This document shows, piece by piece, positions 21,225 to 32,888 of a DNA stretch of 64,000 nt (positions are counted from its first letter, which is position 1; every line of letters begins with the position of its first letter). The stretch comes from Plantago ovata (Eukaryota > Streptophyta > Magnoliopsida > Lamiales > Plantaginaceae). The notes beneath the pieces are model-generated. The model saw only the letters and a list, made by a program, of their open reading frames with translations. It made no database searches and was not told the DNA's origin. The position numbers and the translations under genes are program-made. The DNA lies in contig CM051458.1 in assembly GCA_028274465.1 (NCBI GenBank), positions 14,275,566 to 14,339,565 of the forward strand, written 5' to 3'.

Positions 21225-21515
21225 CTTCCTCCGTCCCAAAAAACTAATCTCTCCTATCTTATTTAGTTGTCAATTTAAAAAATTTATTATAACACAAATA
21301 CTTGTCATTTTAGTATAATGATTGGTACTAATAAGGTTAACTCTATTTTGTCCCTATATTCAATACTATCAATACAATGTCATATTAATATTATTAGGCT
21401 TTTGAGAATAATTTTTATAACTCATTAATATGTGACATTCCTAAAATGACAACTAAAAAAGATACGAGAGGTATTTTCTAGTCAACATTTTGCGATTTTG
21501 ACTATAAAGTACTCT
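21225..21515. mobile_element. MITE just upstream of the GDSL start
   Basis: Begins CTTCCTCCGTCCC after TA. Inner inverted arms CTATCTTATTTAGTTGTCA (left) and TGACAACTAAAAAAGATA (right) pair well. The right tip is unclear, so the end is approximate. It begins about 80 bp upstream of the GDSL ATG, inside the likely promoter. A second copy is at about 63342-63630. Confidence 0.6.
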
Positions 21516-21991
21516 TAAATTTTAATGTTAAAATATTTTTAAAAAATTATATAATGAAACTTTACTTCTTAAAGTTTGTTATATAATTTTGTTATGTAAT
21601 TAAATTTTGTTATATAATTTTGTTATGTATTTTATAATTACAATTTAAGAGTAATACATTGGTAAAGATCAAAAGACAAGAGGTGTTGAAAAAAAAATCA
21701 AATTAATAAATTTGTTTGAAACCGATGTAGTATAACTTTTTTTAATGCCTCGTGTCGTGATTTCTCATGGCTTGTATTTAATTATTTCCATTACCAATAA
21801 AGCGCTATCATGAACTCAGTGATAGTATTCACTATTCATTTAAAAGATCTTCTTTTATTATATAAAAAAAAAAATCTCTTAAAATCTGAAAAGATGCTTA
21901 AATTATTAATTTGATGGAGATGTGCCATTCTAATTTGAAAACTGTTCAACGCCACGACTCCCTGGGTTCATTTGCTTATCCACGAACCAGG

Positions 21992-22752
21992 AGGGATGGC
22001 AATGGGCCGGGAATCCAGAGGCCAGTCCTGACTCGAAACATTTGGCCCAGGCCCAAGCCCGGGGTGGCCCTGAATATTAAGCCTAACCTAGTCCATCCTG
22101 GGCCGGATTGGGCTCGGGCCTGGCCCATCTTTTATCTTCTTTTTTCAATCCAAAAACAAACATTTTAGAAATTTGATATTTTAAAAAAATCAGAAATTAA
22201 AAGATTTAAGAAATTAAAAACAAAACTATTACCAAAATTAGAATTATTGATTGTGGTGTATATCGAAAGGGAATATATAATTCAATATGTTGAATGATAA
22301 ATGGAAGAGAAAATATTATTCTCGTCAATCAATATGGGAGTACATGAGAGTGTATATATACAAGTAGGAAAGTATCTCTAAAGTCTATCTGAAAATTAAC
22401 AAACCAGAGAAATATAATACACGTAACAAACTAACAAACTAGAGATATCAGTAAACTCTTGTTACAATTCCAATAATTATCCATAACACAATAGAAAATG
22501 TTATAAATATATAGAAAAGTATGAAAAATGTATAAATTACAACTTAATTTAACACTACTAATGTATAAATAACAAATTAAATAGTCATATTTACATATAA
22601 TATGAAAAATATAATGTATACTTGGGCCGGCCCACCGCGCCTAGAACTTTAGGCCCAAGCCCAGTCCATCAAGGTGATCGGGCGGGCCTGGCCCTATAAA
22701 ATCGGGCCAGATCTGTGTCGGGCTCGTGTTGGCGGCCCAAATTGGCATCCCT
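21992..22752. mobile_element. hAT-like non-autonomous element with GGCCC-rich ends
   Basis: Left end AGGGATGGCAATGGGCCGGG and right end CGGCCCAAATTGGCATCCCT are imperfect inverted repeats, followed inward on both sides by GGCCC/GGGCC words. This is the pattern of small plant hAT-type elements. I could not find a clean 8-bp target duplication. No transposase is encoded. Confidence 0.5.
22248..22475. mobile_element. Possible small solo LTR or other insertion inside the hAT-like element
   Basis: Begins TGATTGTGGTG and is bounded by the direct repeat AATTAT (22242-22247 and 22475-22480). It contains a TATATATAC stretch, as copia LTRs often do. The right end does not finish in CA at the repeat boundary, so the call is weak. 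Confidence 0.25.
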
Positions 22753-23272
22753 AAACCCTAATCCACAATGATATTGCAATATGTCTAATTCATGATTCTA
22801 CGACCTAACACGAATTAAAGAGATTTACTTTAGGATCGCTAAGGACTAAGGAAGCTCTCAATCTTCATTGTCATGCATCCTCGTGTCGACATTAGTACCA
22901 CAGATGCTTTGTGAGATTTAAGTAAACAAATATCTCACAAGTATAACACTAAGCTTTTGTTGGGAATTTTAGTGAAACGAATGAGCTTTCAATTCGTTCG
23001 TTGTATTGATCTGAGGGTACCCAACACGGTTCGTAATCGTGCGTCACTAAAATGCGTTATGTCACTAAAATAGTAAAATCTCCTTGAGTTGAAAGGGTGA
23101 TTAATGACATAAGTGTGTTGATCAATACTTGAATGAATTAAGTCATTTATACACACATGAGCGAAAGTTTCATTATGCTAAAATTCGAGTTAAAGAGCAA
23201 GTGTATATAAAAAAAAATACAAGTTTTGAGAAAGGGAACTCTTGATGCAGCGATGTTCCATGCTCGTTGTAG

Positions 23273-23340
23273 CACTACTAGAAAAAATGGATTTAGTGAT
23301 GTTAGTAAAAGTGAGAAAATTGCCTCTAAGGCTAAGCAGC
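23273..23340 (+). mobile_element. CACTA-type terminal sequence, one end only
   Basis: CACTACTAGAAAAAA at 23273 matches the common CACTA terminal inverted repeat. I found no matching TTTTTTCTAGTAGTG end nearby, so this is at best a fragment or a truncated element. Confidence 0.35.
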
Positions 23341-23410
23341 GGAAGTTTAAAATTTTTAATCTCACTAAAACTGATATGACTATACTGTTTATTAAACTGG
23401 AAGAAATCAC

Positions 23411-23650
23411 TTACGTGTCCTCCAGTAGATAAGCAAATTGACGGGGTAGCTGTTCCTCGATCTCCAGACAAAGCCTTGCAATCTCCTCGTCCGGCTGGTT
23501 GATTTCTTCTTCGTCAGAGATGAAATCTTCGTCAACAAAATCTCCAAGCTGGCTCATCAACAGGTTGATTAATTCCTTCGACCTTGGTATCCACGGACAA
23601 TGTTTCCACAAGAACGCTAGGAGGTTCTTCTGTGTTTTTGAGCTACTGAG
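23411..23650 (-). pseudogene. Possible coding exon of unknown origin
   Basis: About 65 open codons on the minus strand, acidic (DFVDEDFISDEEE), ending at a consensus donor (GACAC followed by GTAAGTGA, near 23415). A second minus frame is also open upstream. I do not recognise the protein. It lies in transposon debris and may be a captured exon. Confidence 0.3.
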
Positions 23651-25583
23651 AAAAATTATTCTTTCTGACTATCAAAGAAGAATATTTTACGTGTTGTTGG
23701 AATAGAATAGAAGACTGGCTTTCTTTCTTTCTGATTTAGTCAGTTAGTTAGTTCAGAAAATCACGTAAGATTTTTACCAAGTAAATCTTACTGACTAAAA
23801 GACTTCAAAAGTTATCAACTCACTAACAAACAGATAAGCCTTTTAATTATCTCAATCAAAGGAGAAATTAAATCAAAGATTGAAAGAAGAAAAGAAAAAG
23901 GAAAATAAATTAAAAAAAGAAAAACAACATTCACGTTGACAGCTATGTTGTCAACATGATGCTGGGCCGCTTGGCCCAGCCCCACATATGCTGGGCCAAA
24001 TCGGCCCAGCCCAATTCTTTCTTCTTCAATTCATTTTCTTTTCATTGGGCCATTAATTCTAAATTCCGTCCAAATGCACAAATCTTCAATTAATTAACTA
24101 AATCCAATTCAATTCAATTAATTATATTTCTAAAATATATTCCATATATATAATAAATTAATATTAATCTAATTAATAATAATTCCATTATATTTATATA
24201 TAGTAATTCAACATTAATCTAATTAATATTTAATCCTATATACATAGCTCGTTTGTAGAAACACCACCTTGAAGTGTGACCCATAGGGCCTTGCATATTA
24301 AGCAACAATCTAATTAAGATCATGATAAATTTCTAGACAATTTATCAGACAATATTAAAATGCAAGGAACGTTTGTGAGGAAAACAAACCACCTGTAGCG
24401 TAAGGTACTTTGATGATACGGTCTCTTCATTCACGAATACTCGAATGAGTCTAGAATATGGTTATGTGTCTATTCTAATAACTTCATTCATTGTCTCTCA
24501 ATCTTATTAGTCGATCTATGAATTATGTCCAAACACCATTTTGACATATTCACATACGGTGGCCACCGGTTTTGTGATCGCACTAAATATGAGAAGTGAA
24601 TATTCTCTCCTTGTATCTATTATGGAGGAATGAATCCTATCTTGGCCCAATCACTCACACCATATGTTTCCTAATGTACCCAACGCATGCCGTATCTTCC
24701 CTACTTTAAGAGTGCAAGTGTTGCGCATGGTCAAAGTACATTATTCCACATATGATGTAGTATTGGCCTCAAGTCTAAGGACTACCAACATCACCCTACA
24801 CACTGATACTACCATAGACACTTAAATAGCTTTACCAAATGGTTTCTCTGTTGGGTATGCCAACACTCTCCAAAGTGTCCATATGTTCAACATGAATAAC
24901 CAAGTTCATTCGTAGCAGTGAGACCTACTACATCCTCGAAGGATCTAATGCAACATATGCTAGCTTCAATCGCATCATTGATATCCCGTATCTCGATGAC
25001 CTTCAGCTAGTGGCTTATTTTAGGACTTAATTATTGACACACAAGCTCCCACTAACTTGGTGATTATCTTAAGTCCTTGAGAACATTTTATCGAATAATT
25101 CAAACAACCAAATAATGTATTCATAAAATGTAATGCCAATTGTATTTAACAATGTATAAATAAATGAACATAAATAAATGACAATAACTGAATGTGATCA
25201 AGTACATATCGTCCCTATCGTAGGTTGTCTCTAGGACATATATACTTTCAAGTGACACCAAAAAAGAGTCACAAAAAGGACATGTGGTGACACTTTTTGC
25301 TATTCTCACGTGTAAAAGGGTTTCAATAGCTTAAGTGTCATTATAGGTTTCTATAGTGATCCCGTAATGCGTGCACATAGATATATGTTGCAACCTTGTA
25401 TGTGTCACAATAGACAGCTTTGGTGATCACCATAGGTAACTATATTGTTTAAAATTGGGTCATTACAAGTTTCTATAATGACACCATATTGCGTATAAGA
25501 CCAATTTCAGTAACAATAATAATTATTTATTAATATTGAAATTATTTATGCTAAACAAATTCCAAAACCATATTACAGGTATA

Positions 25584-25653
25584 GGGGTGTTGCGAGAATC
25601 GAACTCGCAATCTCTCACAAAGGGCGAGAATCATACCACTAGACCAAACACCC
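25584..25653 (-). tRNA. tRNA-Pro-like sequence, probably decayed
   Basis: On the minus strand the 70-nt sequence has a paired acceptor stem (GGGTGTT with AACACCC), a normal D arm (GGTCTAGTGGTAT) and a perfect T arm (GCGAG TTCGATT CTCGC). Outside the anticodon arm it closely resembles plant tRNA-Pro. It is two bases shorter than the usual 72, the anticodon stem has a mismatch, the variable loop is short, and no loop reading puts T at position 33 before a Pro anticodon. It may be a pseudogene. The CCA end is absent, as expected for nuclear genes. Confidence 0.6.
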
Positions 25654-26268
25654 AAATTTCAGAAAAAACATGGATATTCATCATGTGTGCTGTAACGGTA
25701 TCGATTTTTAAAAATAAACACTACCTGTTTTGCTGTACCTTAAAAGCACACAAGCCACATAATAGAGTTTCCCTGCCACTCTTTAAGCATCTAAAGCTAT
25801 CAAATTTCATTAAACTGTCAAAAACCAGCCTGTGTTCTTTACTTCTATTCCAGAATCTAGAGTTTGACACTTGAGACTTGCTACCTAGCTCTACGAGATC
25901 TCTATTTGCATATGCTATCCACACACCTATCACTACACACATGATTTCACAACAAACAACAACTCCAAATTTGCTTGCCAGTTAATTGGTCATGAGTTTT
26001 TACCATTTAAATTCTTATTCATCAATCTAAGCAAATAAAAAACAACTAGATATATGAATTCTTGTAAGTAAACAAATCCTGATTCAAAGGTTGAAGAAAA
26101 AACCTGAATAAATTGAGCCCCATAGTTGCGGTAGTTAATTTTATTGTAGAAACCTATAAGCACAAACAAAATTTCAGATAGATTGAACAAAACAAATAAA
26201 GACAAACAGAAACCATAACAAACGCCGTAGAATGGATGAGCTGATCAAATTGATATGAGAATTATGAT

Positions 26269-26515
26269 TTAGTGCTTGGCCGCCGCCTGTGGAGCTTCCG
26301 CTTTGATAGTTTCCTCCGATTCATCAATCATCTCCAAATTGACGATTAACTCTGCCTCTTCGTCCGATTGGAATGAATCAGTATCCCTTTGGAAATAATC
26401 CAAAGCTTGTGTAATTTTCCTCGCACCGCCTGAATAGCACGGGCATCTTCTCTCTCGTCCTCGTCATCTTCAATCTCAAAGTAAAAAGGGAAGATAAACA
26501 GGCTCAACAATGGCG
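26269..26515 (-). pseudogene. C-terminal fragment of an unrecognised acidic protein
   Basis: A stop at 26269-26271 ends a minus-strand frame rich in Asp/Glu/Ala (QRDTDSFQSDEEAEL ... EAPQAAAKH). About 60 codons upstream the frame moves by one base to a second acidic stretch (EIEDDEDEREDAR). A further short open piece at about 26630-26690 ends in a donor-like CAG/GTACC. These may be the last exons of a host gene cut by the LTR element beginning near 26715. I do not recognise the protein. Confidence 0.35.
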
Positions 26516-26726
26516 AATTTTAGGGCACACACAGTAATCGCACACATCTCGCTCTCTAATTTTATTCTGTAGTTTTGTGAGAGAAAAATATTTATTTCCC
26601 TTTGTGATTTTCATTTTACAAAAGGGTACCTGATGTTAAATGTAATTGCAAAAGCGGCACCGAGAATAATCAACTGAGTAGTGTACGTGTGAGTTACAAT
26701 AGGGACATGTAATCACCCTTGATAGG

Positions 26727-27419
26727 TTGGAAGAGAGCACTAGGCTTGCCCATCAAAAGATGCAAGAGTTGATCGACCGAGGAGCAAGTAGGGAACAAGG
26801 CAAACTGCCTAGCAGCACTGTGAAGTCAAATGCCATTACATTGGCTGGTGATGTACCTGACGAAATCACCATCAGGAAGGTTGTTAGGTGCGAGTGTTGC
26901 ATGAAGGAAGAACTTCTACAAGCTGAGGAAGAAGAGAAGGACCTTGGTTCTGACACCAGTGATGAGGAGCAAGAGGATCCCGAACCACTCCCTAAAAATT
27001 TCGATGTTAAGGTAGGGATTGGTGAGCTTGAGGATGTCCGTGTCACACTAGACACGGGATCCTACTCAAACATAATTCCTTTGAATGTGTTTGAAAAAAG
27101 CAACATTGGAAAACTATCTGAGCAAAGGGCTATTGTGCAACTGGCGGATGGATCCTTTATGAGACCCGAGGGCGTTGTGAAAAATGTGTTGGTCAAGATT
27201 GGTGAAGCATCTGTATACACCAATTTTGTAGTTATGCCGGCGTCTGCACCTGGGACGGGGGATGTCATTCTCTTGGGACGAACGTTCTTGACTAAGCTAC
27301 GCTCCGTGATGGACATCTGCCAAAGAACTTGCACTATTGAAGTGGAAGGCAAGCAACATGTGTTGCAAGCCATATCTGATCCACCTGATCCGCCTGATAA
27401 TTCTTTCACTACTCACTAG
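26727..27419 (+). CDS. Gag C-terminus and retropepsin-like domain of element C
   Basis: 230 open codons, truncated at the 5' side. Residues 1-50 match the end of gag in B (LAHQKMQELIDRGASREQ), followed by an acidic linker. The protease-like core has LDTGSYSN at about 108-115 and a flap-side VILLGRTFL at about 185, consistent with an aspartic retropepsin. There is no RT after it: the frame ends at TAG 27417-27419 and the next 1.7 kb is non-coding. A polypyrimidine-AG acceptor-like site (about 27454) precedes a short conserved stretch also found in A and B. Confidence 0.8.
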   Translation: MEESTRLAHQKMQELIDRGASREQGKLPSSTVKSNAITLAGDVPDEITIRKVVRCECCMKEELLQAEEEEKDLGSDTSDEEQEDPEPLPKNFDVKVGIGELEDVRVTLDTGSYSNIIPLNVFEKSNIGKLSEQRAIVQLADGSFMRPEGVVKNVLVKIGEASVYTNFVVMPASAPGTGDVILLGRTFLTKLRSVMDICQRTCTIEVEGKQHVLQAISDPPDPPDNSFTTH

Positions 27420-27561
27420 TGTGGTCTTGCAGCCTATATTCTTTCTTATTCACAGGTTCATGGCATGGAGAGGAGATCGATGAAGGGGAAGTCTAGTACC
27501 CGTAGAAAGAAGAGATAGGCGCGGACAGGAGTCAAGTCAAAGACTTTAAACAATGGCGCTA

Positions 27562-27579
27562 TCCGGGAGGCAACCCGGA
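27562..27579 (+). other. Conserved hairpin after the protease ORF (element C)
   Basis: TCCGGG AGGCAA CCCGGA, a 6-bp stem with loop AGGCAA, preceded by GGCGCT. The equivalent hairpins are 48841-48858 in A (CTCGGG AGGCAA CCCGAG) and 44939-44956 in B (minus strand). The loop is constant while paired bases change together. Confidence 0.75.
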
Positions 27580-28172
27580 GATTTTATCGCTTTCTTTACC
27601 GCTTTAGATTTTATCTCACGAGTTTGATTGAGTATTATAGGTCACTTATACAAGCATTAGCTCTCACCTTGGATCCACTTTCGACGTTCGGGACGAGCGA
27701 CGACGTTCAGGTTTGGGGAGGAGGTTATCGCTGGTTATCTCTATACTTATCTTGCTTATGATAAACTCGTGAAATTTTTTGCATTTGCACGTTTACTGCT
27801 TTCCTAGGATAGTCTTGCATGTTTTATATGGAGTTTATTGCCGAATTTTTTGAACTTTTTTATTGGGTAGATCAACCAACTATGCCATTAATCGTATGCT
27901 TCATCTCTATGAATTTGTTTGAGGTTTTTCTCGCTTGGCTTGTCACATTTATGTATTGCACTTAGTTAAGCTTGGTAGTCTCGACATCACTTAGTGGTGT
28001 TTTCTCTACTGCGGTTCACGAAGGCCTTTATAATAGGATGATGCATGTTTGGGTCTTGTGGTTGTTTTCCCGAGTAATTATGAACCTAAGAGGCAACAAG
28101 TCTTCACCATGCTTTGAGATTGCTAAATGCCTAGGAAGGAGGTAGTGCGAGGTTGTGTGATCCTTTGTTTAT

Positions 28173-28310
28173 AACCTATTCTTCCGAATAGGTTTGGGGA
28201 GGGGGTTACACCATCATTAGACTTGTTTCTGTTTTTCATTTTCGTTTCGTGAGTTTATTTTTCCTTTTCCGTAAATTTTGTACTCCAACCTATTCTTTGG
28301 AATAGGTTTG
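28173..28310 (+). other. Two hairpin-plus-purine-tract motifs (element C)
   Basis: Stem AACCTATTC/GAATAGGTT at 28173-28194 and again at 28287-28308, each followed at once by TGGGGA-rich purines (TTTGGGGAGGGGG and TTTGGGGAAG). The purine part copies the sequence of the true polypurine tract before the 3' LTR in A and B. Confidence 0.8.
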
Positions 28311-28359
28311 GGGAAGTCGTGTGAGTCATTTTGTTTCTCTTTTTGTTATGCTACTGCTG

Positions 28360-28510
28360 GCTAGAAAAATCGAAAAAAAAAGAAAGAAAAATTCAAGAGA
28401 GAAAAAGAGAAAAAGCAAAAGAAAAAAGTATCTGGACAGAAAAAAAAAGAAAAAAAGAAAAGACCCCAAAAGAAGCAAAGAAGGGTCCAAAAAAGGAAGC
28501 CAAATAGCAG
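28360..28510 (+). repeat. A/G-rich block of element C
   Basis: A long run of A with G, also present in A (about 50090-50190) and B (minus strand, about 39120-39220). It ends in each case with GACCC, an A-rich spacer and GGGTC, which could pair. Predicted lysine-rich reading frames through it are compositional artefacts. Confidence 0.7.
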
Positions 28511-29110
28511 TTAGCAAGGTGTTGAGTCTTTTCCATTTTTTGTAATGTTCGTAATCGTGTTGTAATTTTCTATTTTTTATCTTTTTTGTCTCGAGTGTCA
28601 TTCGTTCTAGACCACCCTCGTCCTTCCATTCAGGAAGTGGTGAATAGCTTAAGACTTTACTTGAGAGATGGGTAGAATAGGGGAGTGTTATCTTTTATAG
28701 GGAACCCTCCTTCGTTTGATGAGAGCCAGTACTGGTTCGACCTCTTTTGAGGAAAAGTCTTAACATGGTGGAACAGCAGTAAGTCCTCAGTTTCATAGGC
28801 ACGGGACAACCATTCGTATCTTAGCATGCTTCATTACGTCGTCACTGACTAGGTCCAGGTAGAGAATGTTACGAGAGACTATCTTGTCTTGACATAAGTG
28901 CTTATGTGGATGTGTATAAGTCAATCGAGGTATTCTTCAACCTATATTCATGCTCTGATTTATATGGTTTTTGTTCATATGTTATTTGATAGATTCAGTA
29001 GATTAGTTCATTTTATTTGGCATGAGACTCCATTTTGTGTCTTGCATGTTTTTTGTATTAGAGTCTAGCTTAGTTGCTTGAGAACAAGCAAAGGTTCGGT
29101 TTGGAAAGTT

Positions 29111-30384
29111 TGATGAATGTGTATTTTACACTTTCATTCGAGTCTTTTTCACCTATTTTATCTATCCTCTATGTTAATTTAGCTATATTTTAATGCATTT
29201 TATTAGAATAGTGTCACGTTTCCCTTTAGATTTTATTTTACAGGTTTTGGTTGAAACTCGAAGATTTCCGGGCAATTATATTGAAGTTGACAAGGAATTG
29301 GTGTTCCAGAAGCCTATTTGGAGTATCTGAAGGTTTCCGGATAAGATTTGAAGTCTAGGGGCCGAATCTGGAGGTTAGAAGGCTACTAGAAGTCAGAAAC
29401 CGAGTTCGAAAAGGGGAAGAAATCCAAAAACGCGTCGAAAACGCGGAATTACGCGAGAAAAACTCGGGTGCGAACCGCCGCACAGCTGGGGCGAACCGCC
29501 CCGTGGTTTTTCGGGGCCTATATATAGTTGCTCAGTTTTTCTCCGAAAATCATATCTTTCCAGACCTACTTTCTCACCTCTCTCTATAGTTTTAGGTAGG
29601 AACTTCCCGGGGCCTGTCCTGGGAGTTCTGTAGCTTAGGGGATACTTTTTCATAGCGGATTGGAGCTCGTAGGATCAAAATTCTTCGGAGATTGACAACC
29701 TTCGGTAACTTGTATCTTACAGTTTAATCTACTTATTTTATATCTCTTTCAATATGTTTTATTCTATGATTTCTGTTGATTGCATGCCTATTATGAGTAG
29801 CTAAACTTATCGTTGGTGGTAGTATGTGAATTCTTAGCGAAGGGAAGATAATCATGCTAATGGCTATATCGCGCATTATACTCCGTGTCATTGCTTTATT
29901 TCGTTGATCAGGCACAGCCTAAATTCTCGTATGTTGTATTAATTATTATGCACAATTGAACACTTGTCGACCATCAGACCAATTATCTTCGTAGTGTTGA
30001 ATAATTACGGAACACATTAGGACAATAGTGATTGACTTGTCAGACCAATTATCTTCGTAGTGCTTAATATTTGCAACAGGACACTAGATTGATTCAAAGA
30101 TCTCTATTCACGACCGAGGAATTTATGCATGATTATCGACCCGTTATGTTAAGAAGGACCATACTATCACCAATCTCCATTATCTGCTAGAAACCCCTCT
30201 GCTATCTGTCTGCTGCTTATATTCTCTTGTTAAATAGATAAAGCTAGTTATAGTCCTGAGAGAACGACACTCGAGTCCTTCTACTGCTACACTACGGTTT
30301 TCGTTGTAGTTGTGGATTGCCTTTGGCTAATTACAAATTTATTTGATCCGTTCGCGTTGGAACACGACACCAGCGCGTTCATCA
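29111..30384 (+). repeat. 3' LTR of element C
   Basis: 1274 bp, TGATGAATG...CGTTCATCA. It carries the shared words GAATAGTGTCACGTTT (29206), GGAGATTGACAACC, GAGTAGCTAAAC and GACACTCG, and a GC-rich palindromic block near 29462-29515 (GGGGCGAACCGCCCC). Confidence 0.85.
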
Positions 30385-30412
30385 ATAATATATTATAAAG
30401 GACGTAGAGAGC

Positions 30413-30745
30413 CACTACAAGAAATACAACTTTTAGCGACGGATTAATAGATACGGATGGTATCCGTCGCTAAATAGCGACGGATCGCTACTCGTAGCGA
30501 CGGATAAGGACGAACTACGCTCTAAGCTCAGTTCGTCCTTTGGAACACCCAATCCGGCTTGCATTTACGAAGGATTAGTTTTATCCGTCCCTAAATTGGC
30601 GACGGATATAACTGTCCGTCGCTATTGGAGTTGACCAATATAAAAATAAAAGGGAAAGAAATTGGATAATCAACATATAGCGATGGATATTTTCATCCGT
30701 CGTTAAATAGCGACGGATAACCTTATCCGTCGCTAAGTGCTGTAT
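30413..30745 (+). mobile_element. 5' end of a CACTA element
   Basis: CACTACAAGAAATAC at 30413 followed by repeated AGCGACGGAT / ATCCGTCGCTA words, the sub-terminal repeats also seen in the complete CACTA at 41121-44078. No matching right end is found before 37 kb. Sequence to about 31.3 kb (pyrimidine-rich, then exon-like) may belong to the same truncated element. Confidence 0.7.
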
Positions 30746-31800
30746 ACAGATCGCCGTCGTCTTCTTCCTCCCCCATTTCTTCTCTGCTCTCCCATTCCTC
30801 TCTTACCGCAAAAAAAAGGAAAAAATTGAAACTTGTGCATTACTCATCCAAATCGAGCAATCTTGGAGTCTATTTGAAGCTAGTGGAGCAAGGAACAAGA
30901 TTGGGCATTCAATTTCATTACCCATGGACCATTTGTTCCAAAATTGAAGGTAATTTGCATAAACCCTAACTTTGAAATATTTGGAAATTCGTTGATTTGC
31001 GATGTGTTTGAGAAAATTCATGTTTATGTTTAGTTCCTACTAGGTTGTTTAACAAGTATTGAGTACTATATAATCCTTGGACTTGATAATTTGACAGATT
31101 TATGGTGAAATTGAATTCTTGGTGATATTGAGTATTGAGTATGGATGGTAAATGTTGAAATTGAGTATTGACTATATGATGTATGGATGCTAAATGTTGA
31201 GATTGAGTATTGACTCCATGTTGTAATTAATATTATTTTGTTTAGATCTATCTACGTGATGATTGATGATTATTGGCCACCTAGTAATCCTCGGTGAATT
31301 TAAGTACAATAGTATGTAACAAAACGGAACTTATAATAAGGTGGTGTAGTGGAATAGAGTCAGAGCGGGGAAGCAGAGGTGAATGGATTGATTTTTGACG
31401 GAAACATAAAGTGGTTTATAGTTAAAGTAATGTGATCCTCTAGGTGGTTTAGAAGTAAAATAGTGTGATCCCTATTAAGGCATAATGGTGTTAGCATCTG
31501 TGTGGTTGTTAACATGAGTAACAATATAGGACGAGTAGTGTAATATTTGACGTTTAAAAAAACGTATGTAATACAACGGCCTCTAATGGTAGAATGTCCG
31601 GTCTTTTGGACCGGCCTGGTTACTCCTAAACTGTTTTTCGGAAGATATGTTGGTTCCACATAGAAATCAAAGTAAACACGCTTAAGTTTGAATTTTTTAT
31701 GAATTAATTTCTGAAAATAAAAGTACATCTTATTATATGAGCTTTCTATACTTTATAAAATTGTAAGGCGTAACATAATAACTCAAGTAAACACTCTAAT
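30746..31800. other. Spacer, probable interior of the truncated CACTA element
   Basis: It begins with CT-rich leader-like sequence and AT-rich stretches with repeated TTGAGTATTGA words (31120-31225). The open frame on the minus strand at 31360-31728 has no recognisable domain. Nothing more can be supported. Confidence 0.35.
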
Positions 31801-31814
31801 TCCTTATATTTATA

Positions 31815-32390
31815 TTAGGACTTGTGTCGCACGTTACACGTGCCGACGTGCGAAGCGTTCTCCTTGTTATAATTTCTTTTGTTAATGTTCACTCAATCTT
31901 TGCATAGATAGGGTACGTACCCATGAATTTATAATATTCACAATACTTTAATTGTAATGTAACCATCACTAACTAAGAAAATAAATATTTAAGCAACTAT
32001 ACAAAATCATATGCTATAACTATTTGATATTTTATTTCTTTCCAATGTGAAGAGCTTTGAAATTAGCGCGTCGCATGTTACACGTGTGAAGCATTTTCCT
32101 TGTTGTAATTTTTTGTTAATGTTCACTCAATCTTTGAACGTTACACGTGCGAAACGTTTTCCTTGTTATAATTTTTTTTGTTAATGTTCACTCAATCTTT
32201 GTATAGATAGGATATGTACCCATGCATTTATAATATTCACAATGTTTTAATTGTAAAACGTAACCATCATTAATTAAGTTATTATATATTTATTTGAGCA
32301 AGTATTGTACAAAACCATATGCTATAACTATTTGATATTTTATTTATATTTCCAATGTGAAAACCTTTGAAATTAGTGTAATATAATACT
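31815..32390 (-). repeat. Tandem Helitron 3'-end repeats
   Basis: Two minus-strand Helitron-type 3' tips are visible: at 31815 (CTAA after the hairpin TCGCACGT...ACGTGCGA) and at 32063 (CTAA after a decayed hairpin). The roughly 210-bp segment containing GTTCACTCAATCTTTG, CCAATGTGAAGA/AA and CTATAACTATTTGATATTTTA occurs twice (about 31860-32066 and 32155-32375), with a third partial copy of the GTTCACTCAATC word at 32119. Successive insertion or tip duplication would give this pattern. Confidence 0.65.
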
Positions 32391-32888
32391 GTTAGAGATG
32401 TGGACCTATTTATAATACTGTATGAGAAAAATACCTATTTGTAATGGGTGATTATTTTTAGCACTTATATGTAATTTTCCTTTTATCATAAAAAAAATAA
32501 TAATAATAAAGGAGAAAAAAGTGCTAAATTGGAGAAAAATTAGGAATTGAGAGAGTGAACTACAATCTCTCCTTATTCGCTTATTATTACTAACTAGAAA
32601 TTACGTCGCACGCTACGCGTGCGAAGCATTATTTCTTTTGTTATTCATGATTGTCATTTATATATTATTATGTTCCATATGTAATTCTTGTATATATGTC
32701 TGTATTAATACAAAATTAATGGTGTATGTATACCTAACAGATATGTAATTTTAACATATTCACTTCAATTTTAACCAAATGTAAATCTCAAAATAAATAA
32801 CAATGTAATTAAGTATAACAGAAATTATGTCATTTGAATGTAAATAATTTATCTAGTCATGCGATTAATAGTCCTTAAATGAACGATA

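Larger units (their letters stand above)
22923..25260 (-). mobile_element. Copia-like LTR retrotransposon debris
   Basis: On the minus strand, CCAAGTTAGTGGGAGCTTGT (25060-25041) looks like a copia polypurine tract leading into an LTR. The sequence before it (GTATATATGTCCTAGAGACA, about 25251-25232) resembles the 3' end of copia pol. A TGTTGGGAATTTTAGTG start at about 22966 may be another LTR edge. No intact domain remains. A CACTA-like tip lies at 23273. Confidence 0.35.
26715..30384 (+). mobile_element. LTR element C, 5'-truncated Gag-protease family
   Basis: It starts inside gag-C/protease coding sequence and keeps the 3' non-coding region, a purine tract and the 3' LTR (29111-30384). The coding part is closely similar to the matching parts of B. 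The 5' LTR, primer site and most of gag are missing and no target duplication can be assigned. The non-coding part 27420-29110 carries the conserved hairpins listed separately. Confidence 0.8.

Noticed and set aside
22248-22475. Certain copia solo LTR
   Set aside because: The 6-bp flanking repeat does not coincide with a CA end, so it is kept only as a weak possibility.
28321-28545. Lysine-rich ORF (and equivalents at 39003-39258 and 49835-50228)
   Set aside because: They translate the A/G-rich block shared by the three LTR elements; composition alone keeps them open.
32594-32624. Rho-independent terminator
   Set aside because: The hairpin is followed by CTAG at the expected Helitron distance and not by a T run; the DNA is plant nuclear.
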